Assembly: GCA_963821715.1 (NCBI GenBank)
Contig: CAWGET010000010.1
Location: forward strand, 124,001 to 188,000
DNA length: 64,000 nucleotides
Direction: 5' to 3'
From: CAWGET01 sp963821715
GTDB taxonomy: Bacteria; Bacteroidota; Ignavibacteria; Ignavibacteriales; Melioribacteraceae
Under the pieces are notes generated by a model that saw nothing but the letters and a program-made list of their open reading frames with translations, was not told the origin of the DNA and ran no database searches. Positions 26,570 to 35,343 of this stretch are shown here, one piece after another (the stretch's first letter is position 1; every line of letters begins with the position of its first letter). The translations under genes were made by a program, and so were the position numbers.

Positions 26570-27333
26570 TAACGTCTGCTCAATAATGGTTCCCGTAACT
26601 TTTGTATATCATTTGTATACTTATTTTCGGGATATTTTTCCAGAAAAGAATTTATGGAGTTCAGCGCATCCTCATAATTATCCCGATCCAACTGAAGTTT
26701 AATTTTTTTGTAAAGAGCTTGAGGAGCGTAAGGTGTATCGTGATAATTCTCCACTACAATATTGTAATACTCAACAGCGGCGCTGTAGTAAGACATCCTC
26801 TCGTAAATTTCCGCCGACTTGAAAGTTTTCTCGGCGAGTTTATTATTCAATTCGGCGATTTTCTCCTCGGCTTCTTTTACACGCTCATTGGTCGGAAAGA
26901 AATCAATAAAAGCTTGAAACTCATCGATGGCTTTTGTTGTGTATTTTTGTTCAAGCTGATATGGTGGAGATAATCTATAGTACGATTCAGCAAGCCTATA
27001 TTGAGAGTCCGGCACAAAATCGCTGGCAGGAATATTTTGAATTAATTTGCTAAACTCATAAGCCGCAAGAATATATTCGCCTCTTTTGAAATAAGACATT
27101 CCAAGATAATACTGCGCGTCGTCGGCAACTTCCTTGCCGGGATACTGAAGCATTATCGCCTGAAATTCATCGATGGAAGTGAGATATTCACCATCGTTAT
27201 AAAGCTGCATCGCATAAGCAAGATGTTCATCCGGCGGAAGGAGCGATGTATTTGTGCCCGATGAGCAAGACCAGAGCGTAAACATTAAAAACGCAAGACT
27301 TAAAATTTTAAAATAATTTTTTAATGATTTCAT
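26569..27333 (-). CDS. bamD: Outer membrane protein assembly factor BamD
   Basis: BamD is the essential lipoprotein partner of BamA in outer-membrane protein assembly. The 254-residue protein has a lipoprotein signal peptide with lipobox TLWS-C (Cys at about 23). TPR repeats fill the rest (YNDGEYLTSIDEFQAIMLQ YPGKEVADDAQYYLGMSYFK, a second repeat at RGEYILAAYEFSKL, and YSAAVEYYNIVVENYHDTPY). Length and repeat order match BamD/ComL. It heads the overlapping minus-strand run that continues with the thioesterase. Confidence 0.88.
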   Translation of the reverse strand: MKSLKNYFKILSLAFLMFTLWSCSSGTNTSLLPPDEHLAYAMQLYNDGEYLTSIDEFQAIMLQYPGKEVADDAQYYLGMSYFKRGEYILAAYEFSKLIQNIPASDFVPDSQYRLAESYYRLSPPYQLEQKYTTKAIDEFQAFIDFFPTNERVKEAEEKIAELNNKLAEKTFKSAEIYERMSYYSAAVEYYNIVVENYHDTPYAPQALYKKIKLQLDRDNYEDALNSINSFLEKYPENKYTNDIQKLREPLLSRR

Positions 27334-27364
27334 TAGATTGAGAATTTCCCCGATTAATTAAAAT

Positions 27365-27958
27365 TTATTTGCTTCTAACAGAGAAAAAAAGAAAAATAGT
27401 AACCGCCGCAGTTCCGATGGCGACAGCCGGTTCCAACAGGCTGTCCCAAAAAGGCTCCGCGGGTCTATCGCTTTTTGTAAAAGGCAATGCCCGGCTTTCG
27501 AGTTCGTCCAAATTGCTATTCTTTACAGTATCGGTTTCAGAATAATTAAATACTTCCGCAACCGTTACTTTACCATCGTGTAAAATAGAATAACTTCCCT
27601 CGAGAAATGAGTTTCTTTCAACATGATAAGAACCTAAAAATCCCTTGCGAAATATTTTATCATATTTTATCCCCGCATCTGCGATGGAATAATTTAATTT
27701 TCTTCCGGAATTATTTTCTACAAAAGAAGCTTTGCTTTTTTCTCTAAATTTATTCAGAACAATATTTTTTAAGATTGAATATTCCGACGGTAAGCTGAAC
27801 TCGATTTGATATTCCTTTGAATTATCTAGTTTCAAACTGATCCCGTCAACCGATTTATCAATTAATTGATAAATTCTATCAAGGTTGGATGAAGACTGCG
27901 CCTGAATTTGCAAGCACAAAAAAGTAAGCAAAACCAAAATTTTTGCCGTAAATCTCAA
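27365..27958 (-). CDS. Hypothetical exported protein with C-terminal membrane helix
   Basis: This 197-residue protein is not recognised. It has an N-terminal signal peptide (about 1-20, ending IQAQ) and a predicted globular region. A C-terminal hydrophobic helix (about 176-193, AVAIGTAAVTIFLFFSV) ends in a basic RSK, so the protein may be a type I membrane protein with its body in the periplasm. It lies 31 bp upstream of bamD on the same strand, which suggests an envelope role, but no motif confirms this. Confidence 0.55.
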   Translation of the reverse strand: MRFTAKILVLLTFLCLQIQAQSSSNLDRIYQLIDKSVDGISLKLDNSKEYQIEFSLPSEYSILKNIVLNKFREKSKASFVENNSGRKLNYSIADAGIKYDKIFRKGFLGSYHVERNSFLEGSYSILHDGKVTVAEVFNYSETDTVKNSNLDELESRALPFTKSDRPAEPFWDSLLEPAVAIGTAAVTIFLFFSVRSK

Positions 27959-28021
27959 ATCGCCGCCGAAAATATTTAAAACTTTAATATAACAAATTTA
28001 TCTACAAAATTAATTCGCAAA

Positions 28022-28861
28022 TTATCTTACATCTCTTGCTATTTCGTGTAATCTCTTAACCCGCTCTTCCATCGGAGGATGAGTGGAAAATAATTTCATT
28101 ACTGATTTTCCACTGAGAGGATTTACTATAAACATATGTGCACTTGCCGGAGCAGCGTTTTTCATAGGAATCTTTTTATTTCCCTGATGAAGCTTTTCGA
28201 GCGCCGATGCGAGATAGAGGGCATTTCCGGTCAACTTTGCACCGCCGGCATCAGCCATAAATTCTCTCGAGCGGGAAACAGCCAGCTGAAGCAGAACTGC
28301 TGCAATGGGAGCTATGATAATCAGAGCAAGTGAAGAAACGGTATCGTCGTCATCTCGTCCTCCGAATATTGCGGCCCATCCGGCCATCCGTGCCACAAAT
28401 GTTATTGTGCCGACTAATGTAGCCGCGATTGTTCCCACCAAAATATCTCTGTTGCTGACGTGAGTTAACTCGTGCGCGATTACTCCGTCTAGTTCTTCGC
28501 GAGTAAGCATCTGCATAATACCGGTTGTAACCGCAACCGCAGCGTTCTCGGGATTTCTTCCTGTTGCAAATGCATTTGGGTTCGGACTATTAATAACATA
28601 AACTTTCGGCATCGGAATTTTTGCTCTCTGCGATAAAATATTTACGCTTTCAAAGAGCTGCGGGTATTCTTCCGGTTTCACTTCCTGTGCCCGATACATT
28701 TTTAATACAATTTTATCAGAAAACCAGTACGAGCCGAAATTCATCGCTAAAGCAAATACGAAAGCGATGATCAAACCTGTTTCGCCTCCAAGCATTGAAC
28801 CGACGAACAGAAAGAGCACCATCATCAACGTCATTAAAAAAACTGTTTTAACGGAATTCAT
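28022..28861 (-). CDS. htpX: Protease HtpX (M48 family)
   Basis: HtpX is an inner-membrane zinc metalloprotease that removes misfolded membrane proteins. The 279-residue protein has two N-terminal transmembrane helices (about 4-21 and 27-46). The zinc motif HELTHV is at about 140, a second pair of helices surrounds 150-195, and the third ligand Glu lies in SREFMADAGGAKLTG. The C-terminal HPPMEERVKRLHEIA matches the family. It is transcribed alone, with 63 bp to the next gene downstream. Confidence 0.94.
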   Translation of the reverse strand: MNSVKTVFLMTLMMVLFLFVGSMLGGETGLIIAFVFALAMNFGSYWFSDKIVLKMYRAQEVKPEEYPQLFESVNILSQRAKIPMPKVYVINSPNPNAFATGRNPENAAVAVTTGIMQMLTREELDGVIAHELTHVSNRDILVGTIAATLVGTITFVARMAGWAAIFGGRDDDDTVSSLALIIIAPIAAVLLQLAVSRSREFMADAGGAKLTGNALYLASALEKLHQGNKKIPMKNAAPASAHMFIVNPLSGKSVMKLFSTHPPMEERVKRLHEIARDVR

Positions 28862-28966
28862 TTCTTCCCTTTATCTAAAATTTTGAATCGAAAAATAATA
28901 ATTTTTAAGCTATTTATTGAGAATTTTAACAGCGGTAAGGTCGGTTTGTTCCAAACATGAGGCAGT

Positions 28967-28999
28967 AAAAAAGGCGGTGCAGAAAATTTTCCGCACCGC
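28967..28999 (-). terminator. Intrinsic terminator of the ferritin-like gene
   Basis: On the minus strand a GCGGTGC/GCACCGC stem (28974-28980 with 28993-28999), extended by a GAAAA/TTTTC pairing after one mismatch, is followed by six T residues (28967-28972 read as A on the plus strand). It lies 14 bp beyond the stop of the ferritin-like gene. Confidence 0.8.
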
Positions 29000-29012
29000 A
29001 AAATATAATCAG

Positions 29013-29465
29013 CTACTTGGAATATTCTTTTAAGAATCCTTCGAACATTGTTCTATGACTCTCTTCGTCGGCGAGAAGCGTAATCAGAAGATCCTGAGTT
29101 ACCCAATCTACGCCGTCGCAAAGTTTAATTAAATTAGTGTAATGGTTTATTGCGTCCGTTTCCGCGTCTATAACACCTTTAATTACATATTCAACATTTG
29201 TAGAATCGTCATTTGGCTGCAGAGATTTCTGCGTTGGTTTAATATCCAAAGAACCGGGCACTGTGCCTTTTAATTCTTTTATTCTTTTTGCCAACATTTG
29301 TGCATGAGTTAATTCCTCGGCAACATCAGCAGCAAGCGATTTCTTAATTTCTTCAGCCCTAACTCCGTCTAAGTTAGTCGAGTTCGAAATGTAATTCATT
29401 ACTGTTTCAAGTTCAGCCCAATAAGCTCTAATTAATCCTTCAACAATCTGCTCTTTCTTTTCCAT
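29013..29465 (-). CDS. Ferritin-like (bacterioferritin/DPS-type) protein
   Basis: This 150-residue four-helix bundle protein has di-iron ligands in the ferritin pattern: Glu in AYWAELETV, ExxH in AEELTHAQ, Glu and His in DAETDAINHYTN, and ExxH in ADEESHRTM. Members store iron and detoxify hydrogen peroxide in the cytoplasm; this branch is often annotated ferritin-like or bacterioferritin-like. No haem ligand methionine can be confidently assigned. It stands alone, preceded by a ribosome-binding site (AAGGAGA) and followed by a strong terminator. Confidence 0.8.
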   Translation of the reverse strand: MEKKEQIVEGLIRAYWAELETVMNYISNSTNLDGVRAEEIKKSLAADVAEELTHAQMLAKRIKELKGTVPGSLDIKPTQKSLQPNDDSTNVEYVIKGVIDAETDAINHYTNLIKLCDGVDWVTQDLLITLLADEESHRTMFEGFLKEYSK

Positions 29466-29531
29466 TATTTCTCCTTGTTAAGTATTTATTATAACAACAT
29501 TAATATAATTTTTAAGTTCAAAATGTAAAGA

Positions 29532-30659
29532 TTATGAATCTTCTTTCTCGGCATTTTTAATCACTGTTACGTTTTCTCCCTTAATTAAACCAATCTCCGC
29601 GGCGTTTACTGCAGCTTCTCCGGATTCCTCAACTACCATAAATTCTACATTTCTCCCTTTTATTCGTTCACCGATTTTTTTAAGCGCCGGTTTACGGATT
29701 AAAGTTACATCCCGGATATAAACCGCTAATATTCGGTCGGGAAACATTTGCGTTATTTCTTCATAAATTTCAGGATCTCTTTCACCGCTGTCTCCGATCA
29801 GAACAAATTTCAAATCCGGATAAAATTTCAGCAATTTTACTATTCTAAAAACTTTACCATTGTAGGAATTAGAAGAAATAAATTTATCATTGTCTATTCC
29901 TATATCGCGCAGCAGAAGCGGGCCTGCCGGTATATCATGAAAATCCAAAAACGATTTCAGAAGATCATATAAATTCCATGGACTGTTGCTGACATAAAAA
30001 ATTGGATTTTGCGCAATTCCGCTTTTACCTTTATGTAATGCATGATAAAACTCCGATACACCGGGGAATGGAACTCTGGTTTTCTCATTATTGAAAAATG
30101 TAAGGCGAATCATTCTGAGTAAATTAGTGACGTCCGATTTTATTACAGTATCATCAATATCACTTATCACACCGAATTCAGCATCCGGAGCCGGGAAAAT
30201 AAATTCACCTTCCGCGCGTAAAGTTTCACCTGACCAATGAGGATTATGTGTGATCCCGGCATTGTAATTCCTTATAAATCCTTCTCCGCCGGGAATTTCG
30301 ACGTTGAACAATTGTGCGTCAAAATATCCTTCGTCGTCGGTAATTATTTTTGTTTTTGAATTTCCGATCGATAACTCGATTTCCACATCAGGTGCTTCCG
30401 CCGTATTAAACCTTTTTATGGCAGTTTTAAAATTATTGAAAAGGGTGTCTTCCTCCTTCGCGGGATTGATATTTTGATTTTCCAAAACCCTTCCGTGCAG
30501 AACCACATGGTTTTTATTCGCGTAACCGAGAAACGGTTCTATTTTAAGTGGCTTAAGCATTCCTACATTTTTCCGGAATGCAAACTTAATTTTATCGAAA
30601 ATATTTTCGGTTGTGTGTACGGATTTAAAAACCGCTTCTTTAATTTTTAAAGAAATCAT
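29532..30659 (-). CDS. App1-type phosphatidate phosphatase (DUF2183 domain)
   Basis: The 375-residue protein has the App1 catalytic domain in its C-terminal half, with the HAD-like nucleophile motif VISDIDDTVIKSDVTN and later VSNSPWNLYDLL and LIGDSGERDPEIY. In yeast App1 and related bacterial proteins this domain dephosphorylates phosphatidate. A beta-rich N-terminal region with VVLHGRVLENQNI is typical of the bacterial members. There is no signal peptide, so it acts in the cytoplasm or at the inner face of the membrane. The natural substrate is inferred from the family. Confidence 0.8.
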   Translation of the reverse strand: MISLKIKEAVFKSVHTTENIFDKIKFAFRKNVGMLKPLKIEPFLGYANKNHVVLHGRVLENQNINPAKEEDTLFNNFKTAIKRFNTAEAPDVEIELSIGNSKTKIITDDEGYFDAQLFNVEIPGGEGFIRNYNAGITHNPHWSGETLRAEGEFIFPAPDAEFGVISDIDDTVIKSDVTNLLRMIRLTFFNNEKTRVPFPGVSEFYHALHKGKSGIAQNPIFYVSNSPWNLYDLLKSFLDFHDIPAGPLLLRDIGIDNDKFISSNSYNGKVFRIVKLLKFYPDLKFVLIGDSGERDPEIYEEITQMFPDRILAVYIRDVTLIRKPALKKIGERIKGRNVEFMVVEESGEAAVNAAEIGLIKGENVTVIKNAEKEDS

Positions 30660-30758
30660 AGTTAATATTCAGATGATCTTTATGACCGTTTAAATTACAA
30701 GCAGCCAGCTATTAATAATGAATAAATATTAATCTTGTTTTTGCTTTAATAACTGTGC

Positions 30759-31448
30759 TTATTTTCTTTTTAGTACCTTAATTCCTTCGGAAGTTCCGGC
30801 GATAACCTCATCCGCCAAACCGAGGAAAATTCCGTGCTCAATAATTCCTGCGCGTTCGTTCAATTTTCTGGAAAGCTCTGCAGGATCTTCGATCGTTCCA
30901 AATTCACAGTCCAGTATAAAATTATCTTCATCAGTAATTAAAGCTAACCCGGTTTTTCCTTCTCGCCTTTTAACTTTGGCGCCGAGGGATTCAAGAAATT
31001 TTTTCTCCGATCCGTAAGCGAACTTTAATACTTCAACCGGCAGATAAAAATTTTCCCCAAGTTTTTCCGAAAGTTTGGACTCATCTACAATAATAACTAC
31101 TTTTTTGCTTGCCTGTGCTACAACCTTTTCACGGAGAAGCGCTCCGCCGCCGCCTTTAATCACGTTTAGGTTCTTATCAACTTCATCCGCGCCGTCGATG
31201 GTCAAATCAATTTCGGGATGCTCTAACAGATTGGTCAGAGGAATTCCGTATTTCAATGCGTCGTCTTCCGTTTTGTCCGAAGTGGCTATTCCTTTTATTT
31301 TCTCCAATTCACCAGATCCGATCTTATCAGCAATTTTTCTTAGCGCGAAGATTAAAGTACTTCCGGTTCCGAGCCCGATTACCATACCGGACTGAACTTG
31401 CTCAACCGCTCTTTCGGCAGCCATCTTTTTTTGTTCTTTTTGGTCCAT
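30759..31448 (-). CDS. rpiA: Ribose-5-phosphate isomerase A
   Basis: RpiA interconverts ribose 5-phosphate and ribulose 5-phosphate in the non-oxidative pentose phosphate pathway. The 229-residue protein carries the motifs GLGTGSTL, TSDKTEDDALKYG, IDLTIDGADEVD (catalytic Asp) and KGGGGALLREKVVA. Length matches the family. It lies 1 bp downstream of the SDR gene and is probably co-transcribed with it. Confidence 0.96.
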   Translation of the reverse strand: MDQKEQKKMAAERAVEQVQSGMVIGLGTGSTLIFALRKIADKIGSGELEKIKGIATSDKTEDDALKYGIPLTNLLEHPEIDLTIDGADEVDKNLNVIKGGGGALLREKVVAQASKKVVIIVDESKLSEKLGENFYLPVEVLKFAYGSEKKFLESLGAKVKRREGKTGLALITDEDNFILDCEFGTIEDPAELSRKLNERAGIIEHGIFLGLADEVIAGTSEGIKVLKRK

Positions 31449-31449
31449 T

Positions 31450-32157
31450 TTAATCTTTTGGATTTGTTGCGAAAACAGTTAATTCAGGTATAAAACCTCT
31501 ATCATCCATTTCCAAAGCCGTTATTACCGAATGAGCAATATCTTCGGAATGCAGCTTGGAAGGATTATATGCCCGCCTTTCTCCGCGGGATCTAGACGCA
31601 AATTCCGTTTGTACTTCGCTCGGGTTAACCAACATTACGCGTACATTGTATGGACGCAGTTCGGCTCTCCAGCATTCGGTCATTCCTTTCAAAGCAAATT
31701 TTGAAGCTACATAAGCACTTCCGCCGCCGAAACCTTTAGTCCCAGCAGTGGAAGAGATATTCACAATATTTCCGGAGTGCTGCGACTGAAATATTTTTGC
31801 CGCTTCTCTCGCCATTAACATTGCCCCGAATACATTTGTTGAATGTACATCTTTAAATTCTTTGGAATCAATTTCGGTTAATTTCGCGAAATTCCCAAAC
31901 CCGGCGTTGTTTACTAAAACATCCAATTTGTTATACTTCTTTCTTATTTCACTAAAAAGACTGAGAACGTCTTCTTCTTTAGATACATCGCATTTATAAG
32001 CGTCAAATCCAAACTCTGCTTTGACCTTTTCTATTTTTTCTTCGTCCCGCGCGTTCACAATCACCGAAGCGCCCTTTTCTTTTGCCATTTTTGCAATGGC
32101 AAGACCGATACCCGAAGTTCCACCGGTTACGAGAACTATTTTGTTTTTCAGATCCAT
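31450..32157 (-). CDS. Short-chain dehydrogenase/reductase
   Basis: This classical SDR has the cofactor motif TGGTSGIGLAIA, the structural NNAGFGN, a catalytic Ser in INISSTAGTKG and the YxxxK pair in YVASKFALKG. The start is taken at the ATG at 32157 (MDLKNKIVLVTGG), which has a good AGAGGG ribosome-binding site. An upstream in-frame ATG at 32193 would add 12 residues and is less likely. With 235 residues it fits the family; Asn-Ala-Arg after the second strand suggests NADP preference. Substrate unknown. Confidence 0.88.
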   Translation of the reverse strand: MDLKNKIVLVTGGTSGIGLAIAKMAKEKGASVIVNARDEEKIEKVKAEFGFDAYKCDVSKEEDVLSLFSEIRKKYNKLDVLVNNAGFGNFAKLTEIDSKEFKDVHSTNVFGAMLMAREAAKIFQSQHSGNIVNISSTAGTKGFGGGSAYVASKFALKGMTECWRAELRPYNVRVMLVNPSEVQTEFASRSRGERRAYNPSKLHSEDIAHSVITALEMDDRGFIPELTVFATNPKD

Positions 32158-32279
32158 CAAACCCTCTTTTGTTTTATTTGTAAATCTTTTCAATTTCTCT
32201 AGTTCTAAAAATTGATATTGTAATTCGATATAGAAATAAATAATTTATTTAATTGCTAACGAATTTAATATATAAGATA

Positions 32280-32426
32280 ATGTTTGGATTAAAAAATTCA
32301 AGAAAAGATAATTATCCCGATCTTCATAAAGATCAAAAAAAGAAAAGAATTTTTCTTTACGTGGTTTTTGGTATTTTTGCATTCGTAATTTTTAATTTTA
32401 TTATGTTCTATTTAACAAAGATTTGA
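32280..32426 (+). CDS. Small single-pass membrane protein
   Basis: A 48-codon reading frame starts MFGLKNSRKDNYPDLHKDQK and continues KKRIFLYVVFGIFAFVIFNFIMFYLTKI before a stop. It has a charged N-terminal tail and one strong transmembrane helix (about residues 24-46) preceded by positive residues, so the N-terminus should stay in the cytoplasm. It sits 18 bp upstream of miaB on the same strand. I do not recognise it. Compactness, amphipathic layout and position support a real gene. Confidence 0.5.
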   Translation: MFGLKNSRKDNYPDLHKDQKKKRIFLYVVFGIFAFVIFNFIMFYLTKI

Positions 32427-32444
32427 AAGGCAGTTTTTAATAAG

Positions 32445-33794
32445 ATGAACAAAAACAATGTATATATAGAGACGTACGGATGTCAAATGAACCTTGCCGA
32501 TACGGAATTGGTTCAAGGCATTCTTTCTAATAAAGGATATGACCTGACCGAAGATATTGAAAAAGCAGATGTTGTTCTGCTTAATACCTGCAGCATTAGG
32601 GATAACGCCGAACAGAGAATTTACGGCAGACTAGGTAATTTAAAAAAGATGAAAGCCAAAAAGCCTTCTACGGTTGTCGGGATACTTGGCTGTATGGCGG
32701 AAAGGCTTCGTAAGGATCTGATAGAGGAAAAGAAAATAGTCGATCTGGTTGTGGGCCCGGATGAGTACAGAAGATTGCCTGAATTTATTGACGGAGCTTT
32801 CGGCGGCGAGAAAGGAATAGGGGTTAAGCTTTCACGAACAGAAACTTATGACGATATTATTCCGTACAGGGAAGACGGACTTTCCGCGTGGATTTCTGTT
32901 ATGCGCGGCTGCGATAAATTCTGCACTTACTGCGTCGTCCCGTTTACCCGCGGAAGAGAAAGAAGCCGGAGCCTCGACTCAATCGTGGCGGAAATAAGTG
33001 AGTTATCAAAACGCGGTTTCAAAGAAATTTCACTTCTCGGACAAAATGTAAACTCATATAATTTTAACGGGCAGGATTTTGCGGATCTTCTTGCGGCAAG
33101 CGCCTCTGTCGATCCGGAGATGAGAATCCGGTTTACAACATCTCATCCGCAGGATCTTTCGGACAAACTTCTGTACACAATTGCGGAATATCCGAACTTG
33201 TGCAACTATATTCACCTTCCCGTTCAGTCCGGCTCAGATCGAATTTTGGATTTGATGAACAGAACTTATACAATTGAACATTATCTCAACATAATCGATA
33301 AAGCACGGGAGATAATTCCAGGCGTAAGTTTTTCAACTGATATTATTGCCGGCTTCCCTACCGAAACCCAGGAAGATCATCTTTCGACTTTGGATGTACT
33401 TCAAAAAGTAAGATACGATGGCGCATACATGTTTAAATATTCTGCGCGCGAAGGCACGAAAGCTTACAAAATGGAAGATGATGTTCCGGAAGAAATAAAA
33501 TCGAAGAGACTAAGCCAGATAATAGATATTCAGCAGCGGATCGCTTCCGAGATCAATCAGGAATTGATAGGAAAAGAAGAGATCGTTTTGATCGAGGGAT
33601 TCAGCAGAAAATCGGATGATTATTTTTCCGGGCGGACGGACTCCAACAAAATCGCGATCATTCCTGTCTCCGAAGAAATTAGCGTAGGCGATTATGTAAA
33701 AATAAAAATCAACCGCGCAACTTCGGCAACGTTGTTCGGTGATTATATTGAGAAAGTAAGTTTATCGGGAATTAAAGAGATCTTAACCGCATGA
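32445..33794 (+). CDS. miaB: tRNA-2-methylthio-N6-dimethylallyladenosine synthase MiaB
   Basis: MiaB adds a methylthio group to i6A37 of tRNAs reading UNN codons. The 449-residue enzyme has the N-terminal UPF0004 domain with cluster cysteines in YGCQMNLADTE, NTCSIRDNAEQR and LGCMAERL. A radical SAM domain follows (RGCDKFCTYCVVPFTRGRE, the CxxxCxxC), and a C-terminal TRAM domain completes it. The motif VPFTRGRERSR with CSIRDNAE is MiaB-specific and separates it from MtaB and RimO. The stop overlaps the next start as ATGA. Confidence 0.95.
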   Translation: MNKNNVYIETYGCQMNLADTELVQGILSNKGYDLTEDIEKADVVLLNTCSIRDNAEQRIYGRLGNLKKMKAKKPSTVVGILGCMAERLRKDLIEEKKIVDLVVGPDEYRRLPEFIDGAFGGEKGIGVKLSRTETYDDIIPYREDGLSAWISVMRGCDKFCTYCVVPFTRGRERSRSLDSIVAEISELSKRGFKEISLLGQNVNSYNFNGQDFADLLAASASVDPEMRIRFTTSHPQDLSDKLLYTIAEYPNLCNYIHLPVQSGSDRILDLMNRTYTIEHYLNIIDKAREIIPGVSFSTDIIAGFPTETQEDHLSTLDVLQKVRYDGAYMFKYSAREGTKAYKMEDDVPEEIKSKRLSQIIDIQQRIASEINQELIGKEEIVLIEGFSRKSDDYFSGRTDSNKIAIIPVSEEISVGDYVKIKINRATSATLFGDYIEKVSLSGIKEILTA

Positions 33795-34543
33795 TTAAAA
33801 GAATAATTTTTTTGTGTTTTGTCTCCGCGGGAATTTTATCCGCGCAGGAAGTCAATATCGATCCATTTTTGAGACAGATCGAAGCAGGGAATATTTTTGT
33901 CGCCAAGAAAAATTTGAACGAGTTGAAAATAAAATATCCGGATAATCCGGAGGTTAAATATCTCGACGCGGTTCTAACAGAAGACGGTTCAGAAGCCGTT
34001 GTAAAGTTTGATGAATTTTATAAAGCCCACAATGGAAATAAATTTGCGGACGATGCTCTCTACCGGATATATTCTTACTATTATTCCCTTGGTGTTTATA
34101 ATAAAGCAAATTTATATTTTAACATACTCAAAAACAGTTATCCTTCATCTCCGTATCTGAATGAGAAAAATGTTGCTCTCAGCGGAGAAATATCGGGAGA
34201 TGAATCCCAAGTAGATTTGAACAAGCAGGAATCAGCCACGAAGATTGAGCGGGAAATAGAAAATGCCGAAACGGTTTCCGAAAATATGATTGAAGCAGCA
34301 CCCGCTCAGAGTAAATATACAGTGCAGGCCGGGGCATTTATGAACGTAAAGAACGCGGTAAGCCTTAAAGATAATCTAACTTCAGATGGATATAATTCAT
34401 CCATACAAACAAAAGAAGTCGGCGGCTCAATCCTTAATGTAGTGACTGCGGGAAAATTTACGGATGAGCAATCGGCACTATCCTTACTTGATCATCTATC
34501 AAAAAAATATAAATTGAAAGGTAGAGTCGTATCGTTAAAGTAA
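33791..34543 (+). CDS. Exported SPOR-domain protein with TPR-like repeats
   Basis: The 250-residue protein has a signal peptide (about 1-18, ending LSAQ). Helical repeats resembling TPR follow at about 25-125 (RQIEAGNIFVAKKNL, DALYRIYSYYYSLGVYNKA). A C-terminal SPOR domain (about 178-250, KYTVQAGAFMNVKNAVSLKD) follows an acidic linker. SPOR domains bind denuded peptidoglycan glycan strands at division septa. It is translationally coupled to miaB by an ATGA overlap. Confidence 0.8.
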   Translation: MIKRIIFLCFVSAGILSAQEVNIDPFLRQIEAGNIFVAKKNLNELKIKYPDNPEVKYLDAVLTEDGSEAVVKFDEFYKAHNGNKFADDALYRIYSYYYSLGVYNKANLYFNILKNSYPSSPYLNEKNVALSGEISGDESQVDLNKQESATKIEREIENAETVSENMIEAAPAQSKYTVQAGAFMNVKNAVSLKDNLTSDGYNSSIQTKEVGGSILNVVTAGKFTDEQSALSLLDHLSKKYKLKGRVVSLK

Positions 34544-34554
34544 AGGTGTTTTAA

Positions 34555-35316
34555 TTGGAGATTCTATTTGCCGGAACAGGATCGGGGAAAACCAGTCTTA
34601 AAAGATTTCATTCATCTTTCATAATTAAACATAATGGTTATTCACTGCTTGTAGACGCCGGTGACGGAATATCGAGAGCGCTTCTTAATATTAATGAAGA
34701 TATAAACAAAATCGATTCAATTATTTTTTCGCACAATCATGCCGACCATTTTGCCGGTATCGCTTCACTTTTAACTCAAATGAAACTAAATGGACGAAGT
34801 TCTGACTTAACAATATTTACTCATCGACTTCTTGAAGATGCATTAATTTCATTCATCAATCACTCTTATCTTTTTCAAGAAACAATCGGTTTTAATTTAT
34901 CCATTGCCGGTTTCGATTTTGAAAAAGAAACCGAACTAGATTCATCAATAAGATTTTCAGCAAAGCAAAACCGGCATATAACCAAAGAAAAATATCCCGA
35001 TGGCTACGATGAAATAGGATTTGTTTCTTCAAGTTTTTTATTTGCAGCCGACAACAGAAAAATTGTGTATACTGCGGATGTTAAAAACGCGGAAGATCTT
35101 TATTTATTCGATGAAAACGATATTTTCATAACCGAAACGACCCATGTTTCACTCGAAGAAATTGAAGAACTGTACAATTCGAAAAATCCCGGCAAATTAA
35201 TTTTAACGCACATAAGCGATGAGTACGAAAAAGATATTCTGAATTGGTATTCAGGCTTATCTTCCAAAATAAAAAACAAAATAATTATAGCTTACGATGG
35301 TTTACTAATTAAATAA
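34555..35316 (+). CDS. MBL-fold metallohydrolase, ribonuclease Z-like
   Basis: This 253-residue metallo-beta-lactamase-fold protein has FSHNHADHFAG (HxHxDH), a later Asp in TADVKNA, and His in LILTHIS. The missing dedicated beta-CASP region and the GTGSGKTSLKRFHSS start resemble the RNase Z/elaC-like or phnP-like hydrolases; the GTGSG at the start is a structural loop, not a P-loop. Initiation is at a TTG (34555) preceded by AAAGGTG, with no in-frame ATG before the conserved strand. Substrate not predictable. Confidence 0.75.
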   Translation: MEILFAGTGSGKTSLKRFHSSFIIKHNGYSLLVDAGDGISRALLNINEDINKIDSIIFSHNHADHFAGIASLLTQMKLNGRSSDLTIFTHRLLEDALISFINHSYLFQETIGFNLSIAGFDFEKETELDSSIRFSAKQNRHITKEKYPDGYDEIGFVSSSFLFAADNRKIVYTADVKNAEDLYLFDENDIFITETTHVSLEEIEELYNSKNPGKLILTHISDEYEKDILNWYSGLSSKIKNKIIIAYDGLLIK

Positions 35317-35343
35317 ATCATCTCTTTTTATTAAATTACAAGA

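Noticed and set aside
34555..34590. P-loop NTPase motif (GTGSGKT) at the start of the MBL-fold protein
   Set aside because: The rest of the protein has the metallo-beta-lactamase signature HNHADH, and in this family a glycine loop follows the first strand at the same place. No Walker B motif follows.
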